From: an uncultured Clostridia bacterium
Lineage (GTDB): Bacteria; Bacillota; Clostridia; UMGS1883
Reading direction: 5' to 3'
NCBI GenBank assembly: GCA_934476455.1
Contig: CAKSNY010000009.1
Location: 1 to 64,000, forward strand
Length of the DNA: 64,000 nt
Part shown: piece by piece, positions 23,975-32,999 of the stretch
Layout: each line of letters opens with the position of its first letter
How positions within the stretch are numbered: the stretch's first letter is position 1
Translations under genes and position numbers: made by a program
Notes under the pieces: model-generated
Told to the model about the DNA's origin: nothing
What the model saw: only the letters and a program-made list of their open reading frames with translations
Databases searched by the model: none

Positions 23975-24640
23975 TTATATCTGCCAGTTTATGGGCGATT
24001 TAAGCTGCGAAATAAGTATTTCGTTGGTCTTTTTAAAATGCCCGCAGCCAAAGAACCCGCGTGAAGCCGAAAGGGGGCTGGGGTGTGCTGCTTCAAGAAT
24101 ATAGTGGCGCTTATTTGTTATAAGCGCTTTCTTTTCGCGCGCATTGTTTCCCCAAAGAAGAAATATAACGCTGTCCTCACGTTCGTTAAGGCGCTTTATT
24201 ACGGCGTCGGTAAAAAGCTCCCACCCTTTTTTGCGGTGGCTGTTTGCCTCCCCCGCGCGGACGGACAGTACGGCATTTAACAAAAGAACGCCCTGCTTTG
24301 CCCACGGCAGCAGATAACCGCTTTTCGGCATTGTAGTGCCAAGCTCGCCCGAAAGCTCTTTATAAATATTTAAAAGTGACGGCGGAATATTAACCCCCGG
24401 CTTTACGGAAAACGCCATTCCGTGTGCCTGCCCGGGCTCGTGGTAAGGGTCCTGCCCCAAAATTACAACCTTTACCTTTGAATACGGCGTTTGCTTAAGC
24501 GCTGAAAACAGGTTGTACATATCCGGGTAAACCGTGTGGTTTGTATATTCTTCCTTTAAAAATGCGCGCAGGCGGGCGTAGTAGTCCTTTGTAAATTCTT
24601 CGCCTATCTGCCCGTCCCAGTCGTTACCGATTTTAACCAT
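23975..24640 (-). CDS. ung: Uracil-DNA glycosylase, family 1
   Basis: 221 residues. GQDPYHEPGQAHGMAFSV holds the catalytic Asp and water-activating loop. LLLNAVLSVRAGEANSHRKKGWE and HPSPLSASRGFFGCGHF (His-Pro-Ser leucine loop) are intact. It removes uracil from DNA in base excision repair. It is the last gene of an apparent rpsU-GNAT-ung run; its start overlaps the GNAT gene by eight bases. Confidence 0.95.
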   Translation of the reverse strand: MVKIGNDWDGQIGEEFTKDYYARLRAFLKEEYTNHTVYPDMYNLFSALKQTPYSKVKVVILGQDPYHEPGQAHGMAFSVKPGVNIPPSLLNIYKELSGELGTTMPKSGYLLPWAKQGVLLLNAVLSVRAGEANSHRKKGWELFTDAVIKRLNEREDSVIFLLWGNNAREKKALITNKRHYILEAAHPSPLSASRGFFGCGHFKKTNEILISQLKSPINWQI

Positions 24641-25115
24641 AAAAATCCCCCTGTGTTAAATCTTTTTTCATCACAGTGCATCTGAAAACAATACCCCCGC
24701 GCTTAAGCGTGGAAATACCGCTTTTTTTAAAACCGCGTTTAAGGTAAAATCCCTCTGCGGTTTTGCTTGAATCAAGCGAAAGCTGTAAAACGCCGTTTTC
24801 GCGCGCCCATTTTTCCGCATACTGCAAAAGAAGCGTTCCCACACCTTGCCCGACAAAGCTTTTATTTGTAAAAAGCCTGTTTATATAGCCGTTTTTTTCC
24901 ATACTTATAAAACCGGCAATAATGCCGCCGTGTACGGCTACGTAATTTATACACGGCTTCATCGCTTCATAAAAACGCCCTTTGTCAAGCCTGCACGGAA
25001 TCCACGCGGCAAGCTCTGCCGGGGTATAGTCTTTCTTGCATAAACAGTGTACGGCGTCTTGCATAAGGTCTATAACAAGCGGAAGCTCGCGCTCTTTCAT
25101 TTTTCTTACAATCAT
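24633..25115 (-). CDS. GNAT-family N-acetyltransferase
   Basis: 160 residues with the acetyl-CoA fold: INRLFTNKSFVGQGVGTLLL (motif A, Q/R-x-x-G-x-G/A form VGQGVGTLL) and EKWARENGVLQLSLDSSKTAEGFYLKRGFKKSG. Substrate unknown. The start is preceded by AGGTGAAAAG. It overlaps ung and follows a hairpin 3' of rpsU. Confidence 0.8.
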   Translation of the reverse strand: MIVRKMKERELPLVIDLMQDAVHCLCKKDYTPAELAAWIPCRLDKGRFYEAMKPCINYVAVHGGIIAGFISMEKNGYINRLFTNKSFVGQGVGTLLLQYAEKWARENGVLQLSLDSSKTAEGFYLKRGFKKSGISTLKRGGIVFRCTVMKKDLTQGDFYG

Positions 25116-25133
25116 CTTTTCACCTATATAACA

Positions 25134-25164
25134 TAACCCACATACCTTTTATGTATGTGGGTTA
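25134..25164 (-). terminator. Hairpin between rpsU and the GNAT gene
   Basis: TAACCCACATAC (25134-25145) pairs with GTATGTGGGTTA (25153-25164), 12 bp perfect. No U-tract follows on either strand, so it may only attenuate or protect the short rpsU message. Confidence 0.5.
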
Positions 25165-25181
25165 GTCACAGCCAAATAAAA

Positions 25182-25358
25182 TTATTTGAATTTTCTCTTT
25201 CTTGCAGCTTCAGACTTTTTTTTGCGCTTTACGCTGGGTTTTTCATAATGCTCTCTTTTTCTGACCTCGGACAATACGCCGGCCTTAGCGCAAGAACGCT
25301 TAAATCTTCTCAGGGCGCTATCTAAAGATTCATTATCTTTAACTCTGATCTCTGACAT
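25182..25358 (-). CDS. rpsU: 30S ribosomal protein bS21
   Basis: 58-residue basic protein read from the minus strand. It opens MSEIRVKDNESLDSALRRFK and continues RSCAKAGVLSEVRKREHYEKP, then a Lys/Arg-rich tail ending KRKFK. This is a full bS21. It helps mRNA engagement on the 30S subunit. Ribosome binding site GGGGAGGG lies just upstream; a strong sigma-A promoter lies at 25419-25446. Convergent neighbours are absent; it heads the GNAT-ung run. Confidence 0.95.
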   Translation of the reverse strand: MSEIRVKDNESLDSALRRFKRSCAKAGVLSEVRKREHYEKPSVKRKKKSEAARKRKFK

Positions 25359-25418
25359 TTCTTACCCTCCCCTCGCAGATCGCCAAACAAGGCAAGTGCT
25401 GCATAAAGTAACAAGATA

Positions 25419-25446
25419 ATTATAGCATATTATGCCATTGTGTCAA
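25419..25446 (-). promoter_or_regulatory. Promoter of rpsU
   Basis: On the minus strand a perfect TTGACA (25446-25441), 16-base spacer and perfect TATAAT (25424-25419). It is the strongest minus-strand promoter seen, fitting a ribosomal gene. Confidence 0.8.
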
Positions 25447-25498
25447 GTGTTTTTTCAAAATAGCGGGCAAAAAATACGGCAATTAAAAATAAAAAAAG

Positions 25499-25527
25499 TT
25501 GACAAGCGTGCCGCACGGGTATATAAT
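25499..25527 (+). promoter_or_regulatory. Promoter of ileS
   Basis: Perfect TTGACA (25499-25504), 17-base spacer and perfect TATAAT (25522-25527). Transcription should begin near 25534, so a leader of about 260 bases precedes ileS. Confidence 0.9.
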
Positions 25528-25533
25528 AGTTGC

Positions 25534-25780
25534 GTTAACATATAAAGGCTGTGACGAAGACAGTAGCGCTTTTTAAAATGCTAAGCGAGCCGGGGACGGT
25601 GTAAGCCCGGTGCAAAGTAAAAATGCGTGAACATCACTTCCGAGCTGTACCGCCGAAAGCAGGGCAATTAAGCGGTGACGGGCAGTTTCTCCGTTAAAGA
25701 AACGCATATGACTGTATGCTAATTAGGCAAAAAATCAGGGCTTCGTCTATTTAGTATGGGCGAAGCCCGTGTTTTTATTT
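25534..25780 (+). promoter_or_regulatory. T-box leader of ileS (isoleucine specifier)
   Basis: Stem I features are clear. GACGAAGACAGTAG (about 25551-25564) matches the kink-turn/AGTA region. GAGCCGGGGACGGTGTAAG is the apical bulge and loop. GTGAACATCACTTCC is the specifier side, with ATC (25633-25635), an Ile codon. ACCGCCGAAAG...GCGGT fits stem II with its S-turn, and ACGG...CCGTTA fits stem IIA/B. GCATA-TATGC (near 25704-25719) fits stem III. A terminator follows at 25738-25768. Between AATTAGG and the terminator the canonical GGGTGGNACCGCG T-box motif is not visible. The T-box call stands on stem I, specifier and the downstream ileS. Confidence 0.85.
25738..25775 (+). terminator. Intrinsic terminator of the ileS leader
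   Basis: GGGCTTCG (25738-25745) pairs with CGAAGCCC (25761-25768), extended inward by G-U and A-U pairs to about 13 bp. It is followed by GTGTTTTTATTTC. It sits directly before the AAGGAGG site of ileS, so it must be bypassed for expression. Confidence 0.85.
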
Positions 25781-25794
25781 CAAGGAGGCAGAGT

Positions 25795-28700
25795 ATGTAT
25801 AACAAGGTTGATACTAATCTGAATTTTACCGAGAGAGAGAAGAAGATAGGAAAATTCTGGCGGGAAAATCACGTGTTTGAAAAGAGCATAGAAAACCGCG
25901 AGGGGTGCGACTGCTACACCTTCTACGACGGTCCGCCGACCGCGAACGGAAAGCCGCATATAGGACACGTACTTACGCGCGTAATTAAGGATATGATTCC
26001 GCGTTACCGCACAATGAAGGGCTATAAGGTTACGCGTAAAGCCGGATGGGATACGCACGGCCTTCCGGTAGAGCTTGAGGTTGAAAAGCTTTTGGGACTT
26101 GACGGTAAGGAGCAGATAGAGCAATACGGCCTTGAGCCGTTTATAGACAAATGTAAAGAAAGCGTTTGGAAATACAAAGGAATGTGGGAGGATTTTTCCC
26201 AGACCGTCGGCTTTTGGGCAGATATGGAAAACCCATACGTAACCTATGAGAACGACTTTATAGAGTCGGAATGGTGGGCGCTTAAAAAGATTTTCGAGCG
26301 CGGTCTTTTATACAAGGGCTTTAAAATTGTGCCGTATTGCCCGCGCTGCGGAACGCCGCTTTCCTCGCACGAGGTTGCACAGGGGTATAAAAACGTTAAG
26401 GAACGCTCCGCCGTTGTGCGCTTTAAAGCAAAGAACGAGGACGCATATTTTCTTGCGTGGACAACAACCCCGTGGACGCTTCCGTCAAACACGGCGCTTT
26501 GCGTAAATCCGGAGGATACCTATTGCAAGGTAAAGGCGAAGGACGGCTATACCTATTATATGGCAGAGGCGCTTTTGGACAAGGTTTTGGGCGCTCTTTC
26601 GGAAGACGGGGAGAAGCCCTACGAGGTGCTTGAAACATACAAGGGCAAAGAGCTTGAATATAAAGAGTATGAGCCGCTTTTTGAATGCAGCGGCAAGGAA
26701 TGTGAAAAGCAGGGAAAGAAAGCACATTTTGTAATGTGCGACGATTACGTTACAATGTCGGACGGTACGGGTATTGTTCATACCGCGCCGGCTTTCGGTG
26801 AGGATGACGCACGCGTAGGCAGAAAGTATGACCTTCCGTTTGTGCAGTTTGTTGACTCGCACGGCAATATGACAGAGCAAACCCCATTTGCCGGTCTTTT
26901 TGTAAAAGACGCCGACCCCAAGGTTCTTGAAAACCTTGAAAGCCGCGGGCTGCTTTTCTCTGCGCCCAAGTTTGAGCATGACTATCCGTTCTGCTGGAGA
27001 TGCGATACACCGCTTATCTACTATGCGCGCGAGTCGTGGTTTATAAAAATGACAGAGGTGCGCGATGATTTAATAAGAAATAACGATACAATAAACTGGA
27101 TTCCCGAAACAATAGGTAAGGGGCGCTTCGGCGATTGGCTTAAAAACGTTCAGGATTGGGGCGTAAGCCGTGACCGTTACTGGGGAACGCCGCTTAACAT
27201 ATGGATTTGCGAATGCGGACACAGGCACGCCATAGGCTCTATACAAGAGCTTAAGGAGATGTCGGACAATTGCCCCGAAAATATCGAACTGCACCGCCCG
27301 TATATTGACGCCGTAACGATTAAATGCCCCGAATGCGGAGGGCAGATGCATCGCACAAAAGAGGTAATAGACTGCTGGTTCGACTCGGGCTCTATGCCGT
27401 TTGCACAGTGGCACTATCCCTTTGAAAACAAAGAGATTTTTGAAGAAACCTTCCCCGCCGATTTTATAAGCGAGGCGGTTGACCAAACGCGCGGGTGGTT
27501 TTATTCGCTGCTTGCAATATCCACGCTGATATTTAACAAGGCGCCGTACAAAAATGTAATAGTGCTTGGGCACGTTCAGGACGAAAACGGGCAGAAGATG
27601 TCAAAATCCAAGGGCAATGCCATAGACCCGTTTGACGCGCTTTCGCGCCATGGTGCAGACGCTATACGCTGGTATTTCTACTCTAACAGTGCGCCGTGGC
27701 TGCCGAATCGTTTCCATGCGGCTGCCGTTGACGAGGGGCAGCGTAAGTTTTTGGGCACGCTTTGGAATACCTATGCTTTCTTTGTTTTGTATGCGAATAT
27801 AGATAATTTTGACGCAACAAAGCATACCCTTGATTATGACAAGCTTTGCGTAATGGATAAGTGGCTTATATCAAAGCTTAACACGATTGTTAAAACTGTG
27901 GATAACAACCTTTCCGCCTACAAAATTACCGAAACGGCGCGTGCGCTTTCGGAATTTGTTGACGAGCTCAGCAACTGGTACGTGCGCAGAAGCCGCGAAC
28001 GCTTCTGGGGGAAGGAAATGACGCAGGACAAGATTAACGCATATATGACGCTGTATACGGCGCTTGTAACGCTTGCAAAAATATCTGCGCCGATGATTCC
28101 GTTTATGGCAGAGGATATTTACAGAAACCTTGTTTGCTCGGTGGATAAAGCTGCGCCCATAAGCGTGCACTTGTGCGATTTCCCGGTGTATAACGAAAAT
28201 ATGATATTGCCCGAACTTGAAACAAATATGGAAACGGTGCTTGATATTGTAGCATTGGGAAGGGCTTGCAGAAATGCCGCAAACATCAAAAACCGCCAGC
28301 CCATCGGAAAGATGTATGTAAAGTGCGAAAATACGCTTGAGCATTTTTATACGGATATAATAAAGGACGAGCTTAACGTAAAGGAAGTTGATTTCACGGA
28401 CAGCGTACGTCAGTGTACCACATATTCGTTTAAGCCGCAGCTGCGCACAGTCGGTCCGAAATACGGAAAGCAGCTTGGATTTATAAGAAAGTACCTTTCA
28501 GAACTTGACGGAAACGCCGCAATGGATGAACTTAACAAAAACGGTGCGCTGCGCTTTGATGCGGACGGAACGACGGTAGAGCTTACAAAAGACGACCTTC
28601 TTATAGAGACAGCACAGGTAGAGGGCTTTGTCTCCGAAAGCGGATACAATATCACCGTTGTTCTTGACACACGCCTTACGGACGAGCTTATTGAAGAGGG

Positions 28701-28947
28701 CTTTGTGCGCGAGATAATAAGCAAGCTTCAGACAATGCGCAAGGAGGCAGGGTTTGAAGTTATGGACAACATCAATGTCTATGTTTCGCAAAACAAAAAG
28801 ATATGCGAGATTATAAAGAAGAACGAAGCTAAAATAAAAGAAGATGTGCTTGCGCTTTCTGTCTTTGAGGATAATGACTGTGCCGCTTCGAAGCAGTGGA
28901 GCATAAACGGGGAAAAGGTAAACCTCGGTGTAGAAAAGGCAAACTAA
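25795..28947 (+). CDS. ileS: Isoleucyl-tRNA synthetase, long form
   Basis: 1050-residue class I synthetase. The HIGH motif is in NGKPHIGHVLTR, and KMSKS in GQKMSKSKGNAIDP. The large editing domain includes TAPAFGEDDARVG and WTTTPWTLPSNTALC. An internal Cys-rich zinc-like site is at ICECGHRH/CPECGGQMH. Length about 1050 and the lack of a C-terminal Cys4 finger point to the IleS2-like, eukaryote-like clade common in clostridia. The ~930-residue bacterial type is less likely. ATG 25795 lies seven bases after AAGGAGG. Control is by the T-box leader. Confidence 0.95.
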   Translation: MYNKVDTNLNFTEREKKIGKFWRENHVFEKSIENREGCDCYTFYDGPPTANGKPHIGHVLTRVIKDMIPRYRTMKGYKVTRKAGWDTHGLPVELEVEKLLGLDGKEQIEQYGLEPFIDKCKESVWKYKGMWEDFSQTVGFWADMENPYVTYENDFIESEWWALKKIFERGLLYKGFKIVPYCPRCGTPLSSHEVAQGYKNVKERSAVVRFKAKNEDAYFLAWTTTPWTLPSNTALCVNPEDTYCKVKAKDGYTYYMAEALLDKVLGALSEDGEKPYEVLETYKGKELEYKEYEPLFECSGKECEKQGKKAHFVMCDDYVTMSDGTGIVHTAPAFGEDDARVGRKYDLPFVQFVDSHGNMTEQTPFAGLFVKDADPKVLENLESRGLLFSAPKFEHDYPFCWRCDTPLIYYARESWFIKMTEVRDDLIRNNDTINWIPETIGKGRFGDWLKNVQDWGVSRDRYWGTPLNIWICECGHRHAIGSIQELKEMSDNCPENIELHRPYIDAVTIKCPECGGQMHRTKEVIDCWFDSGSMPFAQWHYPFENKEIFEETFPADFISEAVDQTRGWFYSLLAISTLIFNKAPYKNVIVLGHVQDENGQKMSKSKGNAIDPFDALSRHGADAIRWYFYSNSAPWLPNRFHAAAVDEGQRKFLGTLWNTYAFFVLYANIDNFDATKHTLDYDKLCVMDKWLISKLNTIVKTVDNNLSAYKITETARALSEFVDELSNWYVRRSRERFWGKEMTQDKINAYMTLYTALVTLAKISAPMIPFMAEDIYRNLVCSVDKAAPISVHLCDFPVYNENMILPELETNMETVLDIVALGRACRNAANIKNRQPIGKMYVKCENTLEHFYTDIIKDELNVKEVDFTDSVRQCTTYSFKPQLRTVGPKYGKQLGFIRKYLSELDGNAAMDELNKNGALRFDADGTTVELTKDDLLIETAQVEGFVSESGYNITVVLDTRLTDELIEEGFVREIISKLQTMRKEAGFEVMDNINVYVSQNKKICEIIKKNEAKIKEDVLALSVFEDNDCAASKQWSINGEKVNLGVEKAN

Positions 28948-28963
28948 TTCCAAAAAACACGGT

Positions 28964-28998
28964 TTTCGGCTTGAAGCGTGTCGGCTTTATCGACACGC
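28964..28998 (-). repeat. Dispersed repeat fragment, copy C (inverted)
   Basis: These 35 bases are the exact reverse complement of 23015-23049 in copy B, including the hairpin GCGTGTCG/CGACACGC. It lies between the ileS stop and the ileS terminator. Confidence 0.85.
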
Positions 28999-29002
28999 CC
29001 AA

Positions 29003-29046
29003 GGGTGCAGCAAAACAAATTCGTTTTGCTGCACCCTATTTTTTTT
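29003..29046 (+). terminator. Terminator of ileS
   Basis: GGGTGCAGCAAAAC (29003-29016) pairs perfectly with GTTTTGCTGCACCC (29023-29036) and is followed by TATTTTTTTTG. A textbook Rho-independent terminator. Confidence 0.92.
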
Positions 29047-29098
29047 GTATATTTTAAAGCTTTTGGGAAAATATAAAGTTCATAAAGGGGAGCTTTGT

Positions 29099-30700
29099 AT
29101 GAATTTTAAAAACCTGTTTTTATACAGGGAACAAAACACCGTGGATTTTATGCCTGATCCGCCGATAAAAGATAAGAACTACCGCCCGCAGTTAAACGAA
29201 AAAGGACCGTGTCTTTCCGGAAATTTTAAAGACGATAAAAAAGATTTTGACGAATATTTGTCGGCAGACAAAAGCGGCGATATTAAAACGCGCGAATTTA
29301 CCGTAAGAATTAAAAACCGCGATGTAAAGGCAATTATATACTTTATAGACGGGCTTGTTGACAAAGAGCTTGTAAATGATTTTATACTTAATCCCCTTAT
29401 GATTAAAAGCCGCACAATAGAGGTTGAAAGCTTTCGTGCGGTATTTGAAATGCTTATTCCGCAGTGTGAGGCAAAGCAGACAAATGTACTCGGCGAGCTT
29501 TCGTTTGGCCTTAATTTCGGCAGTGTTATACTTTTTATAGACGGTATGAGAGAAGCCATATCGGTTGACGTAAAAGGCTGGGAACACAGGGGTATAGAAT
29601 CGCCGCAGACCGAGCGTGTAATACGCGGCCCGAACGACGCATTTTCCGAGCAGCAGCGCGAAAATACCGCGCTTATACGTCATCTTGTGCGTAACAAAAG
29701 CCTTGTATGCAGGGAATACCAAATAGGTAAAATAAGCCAGACGCCCGTTTCCGTGATGTATATAGAAAATATTGCAAACAGCTCTTTGGTGGAGGAAACA
29801 TTGCGGCGTATAAACGGAATAGACGTGGACTATATGTTTGCTGCGGCAGAGCTTGAACAGCTTATAGAGGACAAATCGTTTACGTCATTGCCGCAGTTTT
29901 TATCGACAGAACGCCCGGACCGTGCCTCGCGCGCGCTTTTAAGCGGAAGAATTGTAATTCTTGTAGACGGCTCGCCGTTTGTTCTTATTTTGCCGACAAC
30001 GGTTTTCGAGCTTAACGAATCGGCAGAGGACAGCTATCTTCGGTTTCCGTATGTAAATATGATAAAAACCGTCAGATGGATTGCGCTTTTTATGTCTGTG
30101 TTTTTGCCGGGACTGTATGTTGCAATAATAAATTTTCACGCCGAGCTGCTGCCGACAAGTATTTTAATGTCGATAGTCGCCAGCCGGGAGCCTGTTCCGT
30201 TCCCGAGCCTTGTAGAAATAATAATAATGGAAATATCGCTTGAAATAATCCGAGAGGCGGGCGTTCGCGTGCCCGAGGCGTCCGGTGCAACGCTGAGCAT
30301 TGTAGGCGCGCTGATACTTGGGCAGGCGGCTGTAAGTGCGGGAATAGTAAGCCCTATCCTTATAATAATTGTTTCGCTTACGGCAATAGGCTCTTTTGCA
30401 ACGCCTAACTATTATCTCGGTCTTTCGGCAAGGCTTTTGCGCTTTGTATATATAATCCTGGGTGCTGCGGGCGGATTTTTGGGAATTACCGCAGGGGCGT
30501 TTTTGCAAACGCTTTTCTGGACGGATACAAAATCAATGGGTGTTCCCATGGGAGCACCGATAGCGCCGGTAACAAAAAGCGGCGTACCCGAGGCCTTGTA
30601 TTTCCCGCCGCTTTGGAAGCGCGAAAAGCGGGACGACTATATAGACCCGAAAAGGAAGTACAGGCAGGCGCATATATCGCAGAAATGGAGAAGAAAATAA
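29099..30700 (+). CDS. Spore germination receptor A subunit (GerA family)
   Basis: 533 residues. The N-terminal ~300-residue soluble domain includes REFTVRIKNRDVKAIIYFIDGL and DAFSEQQRENTALIRH. Four to five membrane segments follow (~330-470), with FLPGLYVAIINFHAELLPT and the conserved VEIIIMEISLEIIREAGVRVP, SIVGALILGQAAVSAGIVSP. This is the standard A subunit of germinant receptors in the spore inner membrane. ATG 29099 follows AAGGGGAG; an in-frame ATG at 29045 lies in the terminator tail and is not used. B and C genes follow. Confidence 0.93.
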   Translation: MNFKNLFLYREQNTVDFMPDPPIKDKNYRPQLNEKGPCLSGNFKDDKKDFDEYLSADKSGDIKTREFTVRIKNRDVKAIIYFIDGLVDKELVNDFILNPLMIKSRTIEVESFRAVFEMLIPQCEAKQTNVLGELSFGLNFGSVILFIDGMREAISVDVKGWEHRGIESPQTERVIRGPNDAFSEQQRENTALIRHLVRNKSLVCREYQIGKISQTPVSVMYIENIANSSLVEETLRRINGIDVDYMFAAAELEQLIEDKSFTSLPQFLSTERPDRASRALLSGRIVILVDGSPFVLILPTTVFELNESAEDSYLRFPYVNMIKTVRWIALFMSVFLPGLYVAIINFHAELLPTSILMSIVASREPVPFPSLVEIIIMEISLEIIREAGVRVPEASGATLSIVGALILGQAAVSAGIVSPILIIIVSLTAIGSFATPNYYLGLSARLLRFVYIILGAAGGFLGITAGAFLQTLFWTDTKSMGVPMGAPIAPVTKSGVPEALYFPPLWKREKRDDYIDPKRKYRQAHISQKWRRK

Positions 30701-30718
30701 TTCTGGCGGGGTGCTTAT

Positions 30719-31795
30719 ATGAAGGAAAAAAACGGCAGTATAAGTGCGGCGATTTTTTGTACCGGTGCAATAATTTCTAAATATTTGGTGGTAATTCCAC
30801 GGTATATGGTTAAAGCATCGGGAAATGCCGCATGGATGGAAATGATTTTTGTAGGGCTTTTTGCGGTTTTGGGATTGGCAGTGCTTATACGTATGTACAA
30901 GCCGTTTTGTGCGCTTTCCTACGAAGATGTGTTAAAAGTTTCGCTCGGCCCTTTTTTGGGAGAAGCTGTAAAATACCTGTACGCACTGGGATTTATAATC
31001 TTAAACGCGGGCATACTGCGTATTCTTTTGGAGGCGCTGCGCTCCGTTATGGCAAACGACGCGCCGATAGAATATTTTGCGATGTTTGTTGCCGTTTCCG
31101 TTTGTATTGCGGCATATCACGGAACGGAGGCGGTATCAAATATTGCGATAGTTGTGTTCCCGATAATAGTTATATCCATAGTTACGGTTATATTTATTCT
31201 CAGTGCGGAATTCAGGATAGATAATATTATGCCGATCTTCGGCAGCGGAATAAAAGAGGTTTTTAAAGCCTCACTGACAAAGCATTTTGGATTTGCGGAA
31301 CTGGTTTTAATATTTTTTATTGCGCCGCGTCTTGCCGGCTATAACGAACTTAAAAAGGCGGGCGCTCTGACGGCGTTTTTTTCGACGGTATTTTCGATAG
31401 GTCTTACATTGGCATACTGCCTTACGGTGCCTTACCCGGCTTCCGAAAAATTTGTGCTGCCGCTTTACCAGATGTCGCGTATGATAAGAACGGGCACATT
31501 TTTACAAAGGCTGGAGCCGCTTGTCGTTTTTATATGGACGGGGCTTATTATGTGCGGTTTGGCAATTGTTTTATGTATGTGTTCAAGGCTTCTTTCAAAA
31601 AGCGAAAAAAGAAACCCTGCCACATGGGCGGTAGGGCTTATTACGCTGTTTCTGGCGCTTCTTCCGACAAGCGACAGCCTGTGCTGCAAATTGTATGAAA
31701 AAACCCTTATGATTTCTCCGCTCTTATATCCGATTATTCCGTTTTTTGTTTTGCTGATTGCAAATATACGAAAAGGCAAGGGGGCGGCACAGTGA
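30719..31795 (+). CDS. Spore germination receptor B subunit, APC-like
   Basis: 358-residue membrane protein with about ten helices, the GerB/SpoVAD-independent transporter-like subunit. KNGSISAAIFCTGAIISKYL at the N terminus, RILLEALRS, FGFAELVLIFFIAPRL and the late LLPTSDSLCCKLYE are typical. It has the APC amino-acid transporter fold and is thought to bind germinant. It overlaps the C-subunit gene by four bases (GTGA), indicating coupling. Confidence 0.9.
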   Translation: MKEKNGSISAAIFCTGAIISKYLVVIPRYMVKASGNAAWMEMIFVGLFAVLGLAVLIRMYKPFCALSYEDVLKVSLGPFLGEAVKYLYALGFIILNAGILRILLEALRSVMANDAPIEYFAMFVAVSVCIAAYHGTEAVSNIAIVVFPIIVISIVTVIFILSAEFRIDNIMPIFGSGIKEVFKASLTKHFGFAELVLIFFIAPRLAGYNELKKAGALTAFFSTVFSIGLTLAYCLTVPYPASEKFVLPLYQMSRMIRTGTFLQRLEPLVVFIWTGLIMCGLAIVLCMCSRLLSKSEKRNPATWAVGLITLFLALLPTSDSLCCKLYEKTLMISPLLYPIIPFFVLLIANIRKGKGAAQ

Positions 31796-32997
31796 AAAAA
31801 CAGATGTCTTTAATACTTTTGATAATGCTTCTTTTTACGGGGTGCGGGTATTCGTCCGATATAGATTCGCAGGCGTTTGCTGTAGCCATAGGTATAGGTG
31901 TGGGTGAAAAAATGCCGCTTAAAACAACGTTTTTGTTTGAAAACCCCTCCGCCGGAAGTGAGGACGGTCCCTCAAATAAATCGACAGAGGACAATACGGA
32001 TATTATAACCCTTGAAGCGCCGAGCATATATTCTGCCGTGCGCAGATTAAACAGTGTGAAAAGTAAAAAAATAAATCTTTCGCATACAAAAATGGTGGTT
32101 TTTTCCGATGAACTTGCACGAGAGGGCATAGGCGATATAATAGCGGGAATGGTAAGCGCAAGAGAGTTTCGCCCGAATACCTTTATAACGGTATCGCGCG
32201 GGAGTGCTGACAGCTACCTTCGAGAGGTAAAACCGAAGCAGGAAACCTTTACGGACAAATATTTTGACCATATGATGCAGAAGGTTGTAACAGACAGCGT
32301 AAACGAGTCGTACCTGTATTATCTCTACTTTAACACCTTAAGCGGAGAGTACGGCAGCATAGTTCCGCTTGTGGGCGTGAACGACCCAAAAGAAGATAAG
32401 GATGACGGCGAAAAAATATACTCCGATGATTATTCGATAGACGATTTTGCGGGAGATATTGTGGAGGAATCGTCAAACCATGCGGAAATATCGGGCAGTG
32501 CGGTTATTTGCAACGACAAGGCGGTAGGCTATATGGGAAGCATTTACACCGGCATTTCAAGAATGATATGCGGGGAATATATGTCGCAAAGCTACAGCAT
32601 TACAGACCCGCTTACAAGCAAGCTTGTAACGGTGCGCCTTATTCAAAGCAGAGATCCGAAAATAAAAGCGGCGGTAAACGGCGCTAAAGCGAGTATAGGT
32701 ATAGATGTCGGGCTTAATGCGGAGTTTGTAAACCCGTCGGACGCTTTTAAAACAAACAAAGACGCAAAAAGATTTCTCGATTATGTGTGTACATGTCTTG
32801 AAAACGGGGCGCAGAGAATAATATATGACAGTCAAAAAAAATACGGCTGTGATATATTGGGAACGGGCGAAAAATTAAAAGCCCGTTTTCCGGATATAAA
32901 AAGCTGGAAAAAATTTGATTGGAAAAGCAACTACAAAAACGCTGATATAAAGGTGAATTTTTATATTGACAGCTCATATTTTGAGGAGGTCGAGTAG
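31792..32997 (+). CDS. Spore germination receptor C subunit, lipoprotein
   Basis: 401-residue Ger(x)C protein. The signal peptide ends in a lipobox, LLFTGCGYS, so the mature protein is lipidated on Cys near residue 18. QAFAVAIGIG, IYSAVRRLNSVKSKKINLSHTK and KTNKDAKRFLDYVCTCLEN are family landmarks, and three subdomains are expected. A GTG start overlaps the end of the B gene. lgt at 60420 would supply lipidation. A 58-residue membrane ORF follows two bases later. Confidence 0.9.
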   Translation: MKKQMSLILLIMLLFTGCGYSSDIDSQAFAVAIGIGVGEKMPLKTTFLFENPSAGSEDGPSNKSTEDNTDIITLEAPSIYSAVRRLNSVKSKKINLSHTKMVVFSDELAREGIGDIIAGMVSAREFRPNTFITVSRGSADSYLREVKPKQETFTDKYFDHMMQKVVTDSVNESYLYYLYFNTLSGEYGSIVPLVGVNDPKEDKDDGEKIYSDDYSIDDFAGDIVEESSNHAEISGSAVICNDKAVGYMGSIYTGISRMICGEYMSQSYSITDPLTSKLVTVRLIQSRDPKIKAAVNGAKASIGIDVGLNAEFVNPSDAFKTNKDAKRFLDYVCTCLENGAQRIIYDSQKKYGCDILGTGEKLKARFPDIKSWKKFDWKSNYKNADIKVNFYIDSSYFEEVE

Positions 32998-32999
32998 GT

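Noticed and set aside
25534..25780. Cobalamin or other metabolite riboswitch before ileS
   Set aside because: No B12 box (GCCACTG) is present; the AGTA region, apical stem-loop and Ile codon in the specifier loop fit a T-box.
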